A stretch of 27,546 bases of DNA from Gemmatimonadales bacterium UBA2960 (GCA_002348465.1 DEBI01000014.1:1-27546); one strand, 5' to 3'; positions 8,306 through 16,103 are shown, numbered from the stretch's first letter. Program-made: numbers and translations. The notes: generated by a model from the letters alone, not told the origin.

Positions 8306-9160
8306 ATGGATGAATTAGGAGCTCATGTCTCAGCTAGCGGAGGTGTACATCTCTCCCCAGGGAGGGCCCGCGAGATAGAAGCCTCGGTGCTTCAGCTCTT
8401 CACTAAACAGCCGAGTCGATGGGCAGAGAGCGTAATTGATGCGGAGACTGCGGACGCTTTCAAGAAAAAGCGAGCTGAGCATGGGATAACAGTAGCAGGC
8501 GCGCACGATTCATATCTAATAAATCTTTCGAGCCCTGATCGGAGGCTGTGGCGGATGTCGCAGAGATCCTTCGAGTCGGAACTGGACCGATGTGCTCTTC
8601 TAGAGCTTGACTTTCTTGTGACACATCCCGGAAACGCTACGGATGGAGATCCTGAGTCAGGCCTCGAACGGAATGCGCGCGGAATAACAGAGTCTCTCGA
8701 AGCGGTTGAGGGTGGTACACGCGTTCTGCTCGAATTGACGGCGGGAAGTGGGACGACGGTGGGGGCAACGTTTGAAAACCTTCAGACCATACTCGAGCTG
8801 ATTCCGATGGAGCAGCGGCATAGAGTTGGGATATGTTTCGACACATGCCATGCGTACAGTGCTGGATACGATCTGGTAGACGATTACGAAGGTGTCTGGA
8901 CTAATTTCGATGACGTGATAGGTCTTGAAAGGTTGGCTCTCATACACATGAACGACTCCCAGCACCCTTTCGATTCGCGAAAAGATCGACACGAGGCGAT
9001 CGGGGAAGGCAGCCTGGGACTAGAGCCATTCCGGCGTATCGTCCTAGATGAGCGTCTAGTGAATGTTCCGAAGGTCCTTGAGACGCCGAAAGGAGATGAG
9101 GGAGCGGAAGCCGATATTCGCAATCTTGATGTGCTCCGGTCTCTACGTGCTGAGGGATAA
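8306..9160 (+). CDS. nfo: Endonuclease IV (AP endonuclease)
   Basis: This enzyme cleaves DNA 5' to abasic sites in base-excision repair. The 284-residue TIM barrel has the family length and what looks like the complete trinuclear-zinc ligand set: His in GAHDSYL, His in VTHPGN, Glu in LLELTAG, Asp and His in CFDTCHAYSAGYD, His in LIHMNDSQ, Asp and His in SRKDRHEAIGEG, and Glu in VLETPKG. The N-terminus GAHVSASGG is characteristic. ATG 8306 is the first start in this frame, but the ribosome binding site is weak. It ends before a 366-bp non-coding stretch. Confidence 0.96.
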   Translation: MDELGAHVSASGGVHLSPGRAREIEASVLQLFTKQPSRWAESVIDAETADAFKKKRAEHGITVAGAHDSYLINLSSPDRRLWRMSQRSFESELDRCALLELDFLVTHPGNATDGDPESGLERNARGITESLEAVEGGTRVLLELTAGSGTTVGATFENLQTILELIPMEQRHRVGICFDTCHAYSAGYDLVDDYEGVWTNFDDVIGLERLALIHMNDSQHPFDSRKDRHEAIGEGSLGLEPFRRIVLDERLVNVPKVLETPKGDEGAEADIRNLDVLRSLRAEG

Positions 9161-9526
9161 GGCAAGCGAGTCGAGAGTGAGTTTCGGGGATCCTCTTCGC
9201 CAACACCATCACTCCAGACTATATTCTCTGACTGCAATCAAAGGGCCTTTTATTGAGCCAACGCATCGAAGCCGGGACTGACTCTCGGACATGACGCTAA
9301 GCCCCGGAGGAGGGGACAGCGGTAAGGTTCGGGGAGGTCGCCACTCGTGGATTCCCGGGCTTCAATGAGAACCTCTTTGGTTGTGGCGGGGGTCGGTGCC
9401 AGTTGCCTAGGCGACTAGGCAGTGGCCCCCGCGCTTTTGCGCCTAAATCTTGCTCAGGATGGATCGCTATGCCCCTGTGCGGGTAGCGTTTGGCCCTAGA
9501 ACAATGAACCTCAACAAGCTTGAGCG
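9161..9526 (+). other. 366-bp non-coding stretch, possible structured leader of the pterin cluster
   Basis: I see no gene between nfo and the PTPS-type gene. The middle part is rich in complementary segments: AAGCCC (9299-9304) pairs with GGGCTT (9357-9362), and a 17-bp hairpin with a GCGA tetraloop follows at 9386-9432. About 95 nt then separate that hairpin from the start codon at 9527. It could be a 5' regulatory leader, the transcript end of nfo, or a separate small RNA. It does not match any riboswitch consensus I can recall, including the THF, preQ1 and ZTP classes. Confidence 0.35.
9386..9438 (+). terminator. Long GNRA-capped hairpin followed by a short T-run
   Basis: Three helical segments stack: GCGGGG (9386-9391) with CCCCGC (9427-9432), GCCA (9398-9401) with TGGC (9423-9426), and TGCCTAG (9404-9410) with CTAGGCA (9415-9421). 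A GCGA loop at 9411-9414 caps them. The sequence then reads GCGCTTTTGCGC, a short T-run. It could act as a terminator for nfo or a leader RNA, or as an attenuator for the downstream pterin genes. The T-run is too short for a confident intrinsic terminator. Confidence 0.4.
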
Positions 9527-9952
9527 ATGCCCACTGTTCGCGTGACACGTCGAGCCCATTTTTGCTCTGCCCATCGAATCTACCGTGACGACTGGTCACA
9601 AGAGGAGAATCGCGAGGTCTTTGGCGACTGCTCCAATCCAAACTGGCATGGTCACAACTACATTCTTGATGTGACTGTGGAAGGTCCGGTAGATCCTGAG
9701 ACCGGTTATGTCGCCGACTTAAAGGTGATCAAGCAGGTTGTGAAGGAGCGGGTTGTCGATCACGTCGATCACCGAAATCTCAATCTTGAGGTGCCATGGT
9801 TGGAAGGGACTATAGTCTCGACCGAAAATTTTGCAGTGGCGATTTGGGAGCGCATTGCGGATTCGCTGCCAAGCGGGGTTCGCCTTCATAGGGTGTTCTT
9901 GCAGGAGACACCGAACAATTCTGTTGAATACCTAGGGCCCGAGGGAGACTGA
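9527..9952 (+). CDS. 6-pyruvoyl-tetrahydropterin synthase-type protein (PTPS/QueD family)
   Basis: The family acts on 7,8-dihydroneopterin triphosphate. PTPS makes 6-pyruvoyl-tetrahydropterin for tetrahydrobiopterin; the QueD branch makes 6-carboxytetrahydropterin for queuosine. The 141-residue protein has zinc ligands His16, His41 and His43, a candidate catalytic Cys35 in FGDCSNPN, Asp81-His82 in DHRNL, and Glu127. The EEN...FGDCSNPNWHGHNY and VSTENFAVAIW stretches resemble animal PTPS more than E. coli QueD, and most key residues are offset by a constant seven from the rat numbering I recall. GTP cyclohydrolase I follows after 4 bp, and no QueC or QueE gene is present. Both observations favour a PTPS role, but that is inference. 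Confidence 0.9.
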   Translation: MPTVRVTRRAHFCSAHRIYRDDWSQEENREVFGDCSNPNWHGHNYILDVTVEGPVDPETGYVADLKVIKQVVKERVVDHVDHRNLNLEVPWLEGTIVSTENFAVAIWERIADSLPSGVRLHRVFLQETPNNSVEYLGPEGD

Positions 9953-9956
9953 CGAT

Positions 9957-10556
9957 ATGGAAGACAGTGGCGCCATCGACCTTTCTGGTGTCGAATTCGA
10001 AGACCTAGTGGCAGAAATGATCCGCAGGTGTGGTGACTCGCCTGACCGGGAAGGGATGGCGAAGACCCCGGAACGCGTTGTAAAGGCGATGACCTTCCTT
10101 ACCAAGGGGTATGGGGAAACTCCCGAGGAGGTAGTGGGGGGTGCGATCTTCCCCGAGGCTCATGAGAGTATGGTCCTTGTAAAGGACATTGAGCTGTATT
10201 CTATGTGTGAACACCATCTGCTCCCTTTCTTTGGAAAGGCCCATGTGGGGTACATTCCCAACGGTAGTGTGATGGGGCTGTCCAAGGTGGCTCGCCTAGT
10301 GGAAGTGTTCGCTCGGCGTTTCCAAGTGCAGGAGCGTCTAACCGAACAGATCGCTCAGGCTGTCTTGGAAGTTAGTGAGGCGCGGGGTGTGGCGGTTGTG
10401 GTAGAAGCGCATCATCTCTGCATGATGATGCGTGGAGTTCAAAAACAGAACTCGAAGACCCTGACTTCTGCCATGCGAGGGGACTTCGTAGAGGACCGTA
10501 GTCTGCGCGATGAATTTATGTGGATGGTATCTAGTACTCACCGAGCTTTGGGATGA
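9957..10556 (+). CDS. folE: GTP cyclohydrolase I (FolE, type IA)
   Basis: This enzyme converts GTP to 7,8-dihydroneopterin triphosphate, the first step for folate and tetrahydrobiopterin. The 199-residue protein has the zinc ligands Cys84, His87 and Cys155, with the same internal spacing as E. coli Cys110, His113 and Cys181. The family sequences SMCEHHLLPFFGKAHVGYIP and HHLCMMMRGVQKQNS are present. A purine-rich GAGGGAGA lies upstream of ATG 9957. The gene starts 4 bp after the PTPS-type gene and its stop overlaps the next start (ATGA), so the three genes are translationally linked. The zinc ligands mark it as the zinc-dependent type, not the zinc-independent FolE2. Confidence 0.97.
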   Translation: MEDSGAIDLSGVEFEDLVAEMIRRCGDSPDREGMAKTPERVVKAMTFLTKGYGETPEEVVGGAIFPEAHESMVLVKDIELYSMCEHHLLPFFGKAHVGYIPNGSVMGLSKVARLVEVFARRFQVQERLTEQIAQAVLEVSEARGVAVVVEAHHLCMMMRGVQKQNSKTLTSAMRGDFVEDRSLRDEFMWMVSSTHRALG

Positions 10557-11272
10557 ACGAGCGCCTGACTCTTCAAGGACTGACGTGCTTGGTTACTGGT
10601 GCAAGCCGGGGCATTGGGCGCTCTTCCGCTTTGGGGCTGTCCGACCGCGGAGCTCAGGTAGTGGCAATGGCTCGAAGTCGAGATGCGTTGGAGAATCTCG
10701 AAAGGGAGTGTGGGGCCAGGCCACTCGTCGCCGACTTGGCTGATGATGCTGGGATTTGGGCAGCGATTGACGACTTGGCTGAGTCGGAACTAGGGATTCC
10801 GGATGTCGTCGTAAATGCAGCGGGTGTCTTTGATATTGAGTCATGCTCGAGCACCTCGGTCGACTCCTTCGATGAGCACTTCACGATCAACTTGCGGGCT
10901 CCGTTTCTTCTGACGCGTGCGGTGTTACCGAAGATGCTTGAGCGGAAATCCGGCCTCGTCGTTAACATCGGTTCGATTGCGGGCCGAAAAGCGTTTCCGG
11001 GCAATGGGGCCTACTCGGCGTCAAAATATGGATTGCGCGGATTTCATGAGGTGCTTTTGGAAGAGATCCGCGGCACGGGTGTGCGCGCCTCGCTTATTGA
11101 GCCCGCTGCTACAGACACGCCCCTGTGGGACGAGATCAATCCCGATGCTAATCCGGATCTACCAAATCGAGTGGACATGCTTACACCGGATCAAGTAGCC
11201 GAAGCAGTTGTCTTCGTGGCCACTCGTCCGGAGGGTGTCAGTGTGCCTTACCTAGCTGTTGAGCGCGGTTGA
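10553..11272 (+). CDS. Short-chain dehydrogenase, candidate sepiapterin-reductase-like enzyme
   Basis: This 239-residue classical SDR has cofactor loop TGASRGIG at 15-22, basic residues after the second strand (ARSRD, 40-44) suggesting NADP(H), NAAG at 88-91, catalytic Ser141, and an intact YSASK with Tyr154 and Lys158. It overlaps the folE stop by 4 bp (ATGA). In animals and some bacteria, GTP cyclohydrolase I, PTPS and the SDR sepiapterin reductase together make tetrahydrobiopterin, so this is the natural candidate for the last step. The sequence alone does not separate it from 3-oxoacyl-ACP reductases or other SDRs, but the coupling argues for a pterin substrate. Confidence 0.8.
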   Translation: MNERLTLQGLTCLVTGASRGIGRSSALGLSDRGAQVVAMARSRDALENLERECGARPLVADLADDAGIWAAIDDLAESELGIPDVVVNAAGVFDIESCSSTSVDSFDEHFTINLRAPFLLTRAVLPKMLERKSGLVVNIGSIAGRKAFPGNGAYSASKYGLRGFHEVLLEEIRGTGVRASLIEPAATDTPLWDEINPDANPDLPNRVDMLTPDQVAEAVVFVATRPEGVSVPYLAVERG

Positions 11273-11281
11273 TAAGTCCGG

Positions 11282-11911
11282 ATGCACCTGCTTCTCACAG
11301 ATCGTTTGACATGTCCCCGATGTGGCCCAGAGTTTGGCCTCATCCTGTTGGCGGACAAGCTAGTTGATCGAGTTGTGCATTCGGGGGTCCTCGGCTGTCC
11401 GAATTGTCGGGACGCGTTTGAAGTCGAGGAGGGCTTTGCGGATCTGAGAGCTCCTCCGCGTCGTGGCCTGGAGGCCGGTCGGGCAGGAGACGGTAAGCTA
11501 CCGAAGGATGAGCAAGTAGAACGGGTAGTCGCTCTGCTTGGTTTACATAGTGGTCCCGGGACCGTCGCTACGTTGGGGTCTGCTGCGGTATTCGCAGCGC
11601 CGATTTCTGAGAGTGTAGAGGACCTGATGGTCGTCGCGGTTGATTCCGAAACTAGAAAATGGGCATTACAGAACAATGTCACTCGGATGGTTAGTTCGCC
11701 GGGGCTCCCGTTCTTTGATAGGACTCTCAGAGGGGTAGTGGTAGATGGCGAGCTAGGTGCTGCTCTGCTTTTCGAGGCGTGCAGATGTGTCTCGCAAATG
11801 AGCAGGGTCGTCGTACTCGATGCAAAACCGGAGGCCGAGGAGGTGGTTTTGGAGGCCGGGCTTTCTGTACTTGCGATAGAGCAGGATACGTTAGTGGCTT
11901 CTAGGGGTTGA
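11282..11911 (+). CDS. Protein with N-terminal Trm112-like zinc ribbon, function unknown
   Basis: The 209-residue protein begins with a four-cysteine zinc-ribbon pattern (CPRC at 11-14 and CPNC at 39-42) followed by EEGFADLR, like Trm112-family proteins that partner or precede methyltransferases. The rest (about 80-209) alternates hydrophobic strands and helices, in the manner of a Rossmann or degenerate methyltransferase fold, but no SAM-binding glycine motif is clear. It starts 9 bp after the SDR and is probably the fourth gene of the pterin operon. Its link to pterins is unknown; it could equally be an unrelated passenger. Confidence 0.65.
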   Translation: MHLLLTDRLTCPRCGPEFGLILLADKLVDRVVHSGVLGCPNCRDAFEVEEGFADLRAPPRRGLEAGRAGDGKLPKDEQVERVVALLGLHSGPGTVATLGSAAVFAAPISESVEDLMVVAVDSETRKWALQNNVTRMVSSPGLPFFDRTLRGVVVDGELGAALLFEACRCVSQMSRVVVLDAKPEAEEVVLEAGLSVLAIEQDTLVASRG

Positions 11912-12018
11912 GCGTTGCGCACTTGCCCGACGGCTTTCTACCTTCAGCCACCCTTTAGGAATAAAAAGTCGTCGGAGGATAACTTCGGTGGCAGATACGG
12001 TCCTCTGACCCATCTCGC

Positions 12019-12489
12019 ATGGCGTTCTGGAAGAAGTTGTTCGGTAGTATCGAAGATCGGCTTGTCGATTACTATGACGAAGGCGTCGCCCTCGTTCAGG
12101 ATGCTAAGTACCATGAGGCATTAACGTCCTTCCGGCTCGCTCTGAAATCAGCTCCGGGCGATGTCGTTGTGCTTCAGCAGATTGCGATTTGCTACACACG
12201 CATTGGAATGGTGGATGAGGCCACCAAGACTTATCAACATGTGCTTCAGAAGGACCCTTCCTCGTCTGGGGCACACTACGGACTCGCCTTCATCATGGTG
12301 AGTAGTGAGAGTCCCGAGAAGGCGATTCCTCACTTGGAGTCTTTCCTTGCCAACGCCCCAAGAGCAGAAGATGCACGTTCGCACGTCGAACATGCCAGGT
12401 TGACACTGGCTCAGCTGCGAGGCGAAGCGCCTTCAGAAGCTTCAGAGCCTACCCTTCCATTTCAAGAGAATATGCTTGATGTCGAATAA
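12019..12489 (+). CDS. Small TPR-repeat protein
   Basis: This 156-residue cytoplasmic protein is built of about three tetratricopeptide repeats, for example YYDEGVALVQDAKYHEALTS, then AICYTRIGMVDEATKTYQHV, then a third from about residue 88. Such repeats serve as protein-binding scaffolds. It begins MAFWKKLFGS and ends with a short acidic, Ser/Glu/Pro-rich tail. It overlaps the OsmC-like gene by 11 bp and opens a run of closely packed genes ending near 16.56 kb. The partner is unknown. Confidence 0.85.
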   Translation: MAFWKKLFGSIEDRLVDYYDEGVALVQDAKYHEALTSFRLALKSAPGDVVVLQQIAICYTRIGMVDEATKTYQHVLQKDPSSSGAHYGLAFIMVSSESPEKAIPHLESFLANAPRAEDARSHVEHARLTLAQLRGEAPSEASEPTLPFQENMLDVE

Positions 12490-12895
12490 TATTCGTCAGG
12501 CCCGTTTGCGCTGGACCGGGGAAGGGTTGGCTTTCCGCGGTGGCCCAGAAGGAGCAACAGAGATTGGCGTCGATAGCACGGGTGAGATGGGCCCTGCACC
12601 AATGCATCTGCTGTTGATGTCGGTGGGAGCTTGTATGGCGATTGACGTCTTGATGATCCTTGAAAAGGGTCGAGTACCAATCGAAGACCTAGAGATAGAA
12701 ACGATTGGTGTGCGAGCGGATGACCATCCGAAGCGTTACGAGTCGATCAAGCTCATTTACCGTATCAGTGGTCCAACAGAAGACGATCAAGAAAAGATTG
12801 ACCGAGCGATTGAACTTTCCAAAGACAAGTATTGCTCAGTCCTGCACACGCTCGATCCGGAGATCGATTTGTCTATCTCTAGTGAACTGGTCTGA
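12479..12895 (+). CDS. OsmC-family peroxiredoxin-like protein
   Basis: The 138-residue protein has the OsmC/Ohr fold pattern: an N-terminal beta-sheet, a DSTGEMGPAPMHLLLMSVGAC stretch entering the long helix, and two conserved cysteines, in SVGACMAID and in KYCSVLHTL. The two-cysteine arrangement suits thiol-based reduction of organic hydroperoxides, but many YhfA-like members have no assigned role. ATG 12479 is chosen over an in-frame TTG at 12476. It overlaps the preceding TPR gene and ends 7 bp before the acyl-CoA synthetase, so it is probably co-expressed. Confidence 0.88.
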   Translation: MSNNIRQARLRWTGEGLAFRGGPEGATEIGVDSTGEMGPAPMHLLLMSVGACMAIDVLMILEKGRVPIEDLEIETIGVRADDHPKRYESIKLIYRISGPTEDDQEKIDRAIELSKDKYCSVLHTLDPEIDLSISSELV

Positions 12896-12902
12896 GTAGC
12901 CC

Positions 12903-14744
12903 ATGGCAACTGTACTAGACTATTTCGCGAACGAGGATCAGGTCCCCGAATCGACCTTAACTGAACTCTTTTTCGAGGCTGTCAAAAAGTTTGGCGATGA
13001 GAAAGCCCTGCAGCGTTTTACGAGCGCCGAGAGCATATCGGACATCAGCTATAACGAAGTGCTTCGAAGCGTTATGCGTGTCGGTGGCGCTCTCCAGGCC
13101 TCTTCGTTTGTAAGGGGTGATAGAGTAGCCATTCTCTCCGAGAATCGCCCCGAATGGGCGATTGTCGATTATGGTGCGTTATGCTCGGGGATCTTGGTCG
13201 TCCCAATTTACCCTACGCTGACGGCGGCTCAGGTCGAGTACGTGCTTACAGATTCCGGTGCCGAGATGGTATTTGCGTCGACACCGGAGCTCGCGCAGAA
13301 AGCACTAGAAGCCGCAGACGCGTGCTCGCACGATATAGTGGTCGTGGCATTCGACGGTGGAGCTCCCATCGGGACCATCGCCTGGGAGGACTTCCTGGAT
13401 CGTAGCGGTCCCGTCGATAGTGATGAGGACCGGGATTCGTTTCGTGAGGAGGCGCTTCGAGCTCGCCCTGATGATATAGCGACAGTGCTCTATACCTCGG
13501 GTACGACTGGACCGCCAAAGGGTGTCATGTTGACGCATAACAACGTGGCCTCAAATGTTCGCGCAACTGAGACTCAACTGGAAGTCAGGTCTACCGACAG
13601 CACCATCAGCTTCCTTCCGTTGTCGCATATCTTTCAGCGGATGGCTGACTACCTGTTTTTTTGGGCTGGCGTTACGATCGCCTACCCTAGGTCAATGGAT
13701 ACCCTGATCGCCGATCTCAAGCGTGTCTCTCCGACCGTCGTCGTGTCCGTGCCCCGGATCTACGAAAAGATTTATAACGGCGTTATGTCCGCTCGAGGGC
13801 CGAAAAAGAAGCTGATCGACTGGGCCGCGTCTGTGGCGGATCAGGCAGCCGATCTTCGGCTCGCCGGGAAAGAGCCTAGTGGCTTGTTAGCAATCAAATA
13901 CTCGATCGCTGATAAGCTGGTCTTCTCCAAGGTCAAGACTGCAGTAGGTGGACGGCTTCGTTACTTCGTTAGCGGAGGAGGGCCACTTGCTCCTGCATTG
14001 GCCCGTTTCTTTTACTCCATCGGGCTAACGATTTTCGAGGGATTCGGGTTAACCGAGACGAGTCCGGTTACAAACGTGAACACCTATGAATACTTCCGAA
14101 TCGGAACGGTGGGCCGGCCGGTGCCCGGAACGGAAATACGTATTGCGGAGGACGGCGAGATTCTAGTCCGTGGCTCGCAGGTCATGAAGGGCTACTACAA
14201 CAAGCCGGAAGCTACAGCTGAGGCAGTGTCCGAGGGTGGGTGGTTTGCGACAGGTGACATTGGTGAGTTGGACGCGGATGGCTTCCTCTCGATCACAGAT
14301 CGGAAGAAGGACATCATTGTCACTGCCGGTGGAAAGAATATTGCGCCGCAGCCGATTGAGAATCTGCTCAAAACACACCCGTTGGTGGAGCAGGTAGTTT
14401 TGATTGGCGATCGGCGTCGTTACTGCTCATTAATAGTCGTCCCAGCGTTTGAAGCGCTAAAACAGTGGGCTGAGGATCACGGCATTGATCCAGGCTCAGA
14501 AGGAGTGCTCGTGGAGCACCCTGAGGTCGTTGCGGGTGTTGGAGATGAGCTATTGGCTATGCTTGGCGATCTAGCTTCATTCGAGCGACCCAAGAAGGTA
14601 GCGCTTCTAGGTGAAGAGCTTACGGTAGAAAATGGCCTAATGACTCCTACACTGAAGGTTAAGCGTCGTCAGCTCGAACAGAGGTTCGCGGCCTTGATTG
14701 ATTCGTTGTACGAAGACGAAGCCGCGGATAAAACCGCTCGGTGA
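12903..14744 (+). CDS. Long-chain fatty acid-CoA ligase (AMP-forming, FadD15/FAA type)
   Basis: The enzyme activates fatty acids to acyl-CoA through an acyl-adenylate. The 613-residue protein carries the ANL-superfamily motifs: the P-loop YTSGTTGPPKG at 197-207, the adenine-binding FEGFGLTETSPV stretch, the TGDIGELDADGFLSITDRKKD hinge region at about 450-470, and the catalytic lysine region in GGKNIAPQPIE. Length and the KLIDWA insert are typical of bacterial long-chain ligases resembling eukaryotic ACSL, rather than of FadD of E. coli. It starts 7 bp after the OsmC-like gene; cutA begins 4 bp after its stop. Chain-length preference is not visible. Confidence 0.93.
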   Translation: MATVLDYFANEDQVPESTLTELFFEAVKKFGDEKALQRFTSAESISDISYNEVLRSVMRVGGALQASSFVRGDRVAILSENRPEWAIVDYGALCSGILVVPIYPTLTAAQVEYVLTDSGAEMVFASTPELAQKALEAADACSHDIVVVAFDGGAPIGTIAWEDFLDRSGPVDSDEDRDSFREEALRARPDDIATVLYTSGTTGPPKGVMLTHNNVASNVRATETQLEVRSTDSTISFLPLSHIFQRMADYLFFWAGVTIAYPRSMDTLIADLKRVSPTVVVSVPRIYEKIYNGVMSARGPKKKLIDWAASVADQAADLRLAGKEPSGLLAIKYSIADKLVFSKVKTAVGGRLRYFVSGGGPLAPALARFFYSIGLTIFEGFGLTETSPVTNVNTYEYFRIGTVGRPVPGTEIRIAEDGEILVRGSQVMKGYYNKPEATAEAVSEGGWFATGDIGELDADGFLSITDRKKDIIVTAGGKNIAPQPIENLLKTHPLVEQVVLIGDRRRYCSLIVVPAFEALKQWAEDHGIDPGSEGVLVEHPEVVAGVGDELLAMLGDLASFERPKKVALLGEELTVENGLMTPTLKVKRRQLEQRFAALIDSLYEDEAADKTAR

Positions 14745-14748
14745 CCGG

Positions 14749-15084
14749 ATGGCTTCCGCGGATCAAGAGGGCTGCGTAGTAGTGCTGACCACAATGCCGG
14801 ACGAAGTTTCGGCAGGTGATTTTGCTCAGCGTCTAGTAGAACGACGAGTGATCGCATGCGCGAACGTCGTGCCGAGAATCACCTCAGTATATCGGTGGGA
14901 TGGCCGCATTAAGAGAGATCAGGAAGCTCTGGTGATCATGAAAACGACGAGGGTGCGCGTTCCTGTGCTAAAGGACGTCATGGACGACTTACATCCATAT
15001 GAAGTGCCTGAGATGATGGTGCTGCCGGATAGTGGGGCTCATCGAGCGTATCTAGGATGGGTTGCTGAGGAGGTCGCTGGTTGA
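14749..15084 (+). CDS. cutA: Divalent cation tolerance protein CutA
   Basis: This 111-residue trimeric cytoplasmic protein was named from copper tolerance in E. coli; its molecular role remains uncertain. The sequence has the family landmarks VVLTTMPDE near the start, LVERRVIACANVVPRITSVYRW in the middle, and DLHPYEVPEMMVLP toward the end. ATG 14749 is preferred, 4 bp after the acyl-CoA ligase stop. An upstream in-frame start at 14698 would overlap the ligase by 47 bp and add unconserved residues. The stop overlaps the start of the next gene (TGATG). Confidence 0.94.
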   Translation: MASADQEGCVVVLTTMPDEVSAGDFAQRLVERRVIACANVVPRITSVYRWDGRIKRDQEALVIMKTTRVRVPVLKDVMDDLHPYEVPEMMVLPDSGAHRAYLGWVAEEVAG

Positions 15085-16061
15085 TGGCGGATGCAGAGAA
15101 GAAGTCTGCAGCGAAGAAATCTCCTGCCAAGAAGAGCACAGCGACGAAGTCTCCTAAAAAGAAACGAACAGCGAGAAAGAAAAAGGATCGGTCACAGGTG
15201 GACCTCCTGCCTGAACTGTTCGAGTCGCCTGAACGGGCCCCCGTGTCGGATGAGATGTCACAGTTTCCTGCTGTGGCCGAATCTGAGGTGTCTGTGCCGG
15301 AGTCAGCTACGAAAAACGAGGAGGAGAATGTCTTCGAAGGCGGTCCGTTAGCGCAGGGAGGTGTGAAGACGTCAGGAGCGGAGGAATCTGGGGGTAAGAT
15401 AGAATCTGTTCCAACTATTGAAGAGATATCTTCGAGTAATTCAGGTCCTCAGGGTCACCAGTTAACGAGGGCGAGCGATCTCGTTAAGTCAGGTCGGATC
15501 GATGAGGCTTTGGAGCAATACCTAGAGATCCTTGCCGAGAACCCTCAAAACCTTAAAGCGCACAACAATCTTGGCGTACTCTTTGACGAACTCGGTCAGC
15601 ATGACACGGCTGTGGAGCATCTTGAGTCAGCACTGAAAGTTGATAAAAATAACGTCGAAGTTTTGATCAATCTTGCCAGTGCGCTGACGAAGCTTGGCCG
15701 CTTTAGACTAGCGGGTGACCCGGTTCGCAGAGCCCTCCGGCTAGCTCCCGACAACCCAGAGGCACGACTTGCGCAGGCGATCCTTTCCTTCCGCCGCGGA
15801 CTGTACGAACAGGCAGAGGTGGAACTTGGCTGGATTTGCGATCGCGACCCAGGGGCAGGAGAGGCATGGTATTATCGAGCGGAGGCGCTTAATCGCATGG
15901 GACAGTTTTCGGAGGCAATGGAACTGATGTCTCGTGCGGCTGAACTTCTTCCGGACGATGCTCGTCCTTATTACACCCTCGGTCACCTGTATGATCGCCA
16001 GAATCGGGCTTTTGAAGCGGCCGAGATGTATCGATGCGCGCGAGACCGTCAGGGTCCCTGA
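15084..16061 (+). CDS. TPR-repeat protein with histone-H1-like lysine-rich N-terminal tail
   Basis: The 325-residue protein has three parts. Residues about 5-36 are a Lys/Ala/Ser/Pro tail with AAKKSPAKKS and SPKKKRTARKKK, like the basic tails of histone H1 and bacterial histone-like proteins. Residues about 37-130 are acidic and low-complexity. Residues about 132-320 hold roughly six tetratricopeptide repeats (for example AHNNLGVLFDELGQHDTAVEHLESAL). The tail might bind nucleic acid or another polyanion, with the TPR array binding a protein; both are inferences. ATG 15084 shares one base with the cutA stop, making it the better start than TTG 15081. A 9-bp hairpin spans its stop codon. Confidence 0.85.
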   Translation: MADAEKKSAAKKSPAKKSTATKSPKKKRTARKKKDRSQVDLLPELFESPERAPVSDEMSQFPAVAESEVSVPESATKNEEENVFEGGPLAQGGVKTSGAEESGGKIESVPTIEEISSSNSGPQGHQLTRASDLVKSGRIDEALEQYLEILAENPQNLKAHNNLGVLFDELGQHDTAVEHLESALKVDKNNVEVLINLASALTKLGRFRLAGDPVRRALRLAPDNPEARLAQAILSFRRGLYEQAEVELGWICDRDPGAGEAWYYRAEALNRMGQFSEAMELMSRAAELLPDDARPYYTLGHLYDRQNRAFEAAEMYRCARDRQGP

Positions 16062-16065
16062 CGGT
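16045..16065 (+). repeat. 9-bp perfect hairpin overlapping a stop codon
   Basis: ACCGTCAGG (16045-16053) and CCTGACGGT (16057-16065) form a perfect stem with loop GTC. The TGA stop of the TPR gene (16059-16061) lies in the right arm. No T-tract follows, so it is not a classical terminator. It could be a translational or mRNA-processing element between the TPR and TerB-like genes. Confidence 0.5.
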
Positions 16066-16103
16066 AGGCCTGAAAACGACCGATCCAGGCAGGGGACTGA
16101 TGC

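Noticed and set aside
9386..9438. SRP RNA or 6S RNA
   Set aside because: The hairpin has a GCGA loop and none of the SRP-RNA apical-loop sequence. No 6S-type central bubble could be matched.
11248..11922. Minus-strand frame of 224 codons opposite the Trm112-like gene
   Set aside because: Composition is serine/threonine/arginine-rich as expected for an antisense shadow. The plus strand has the cysteine motifs and fits the operon.
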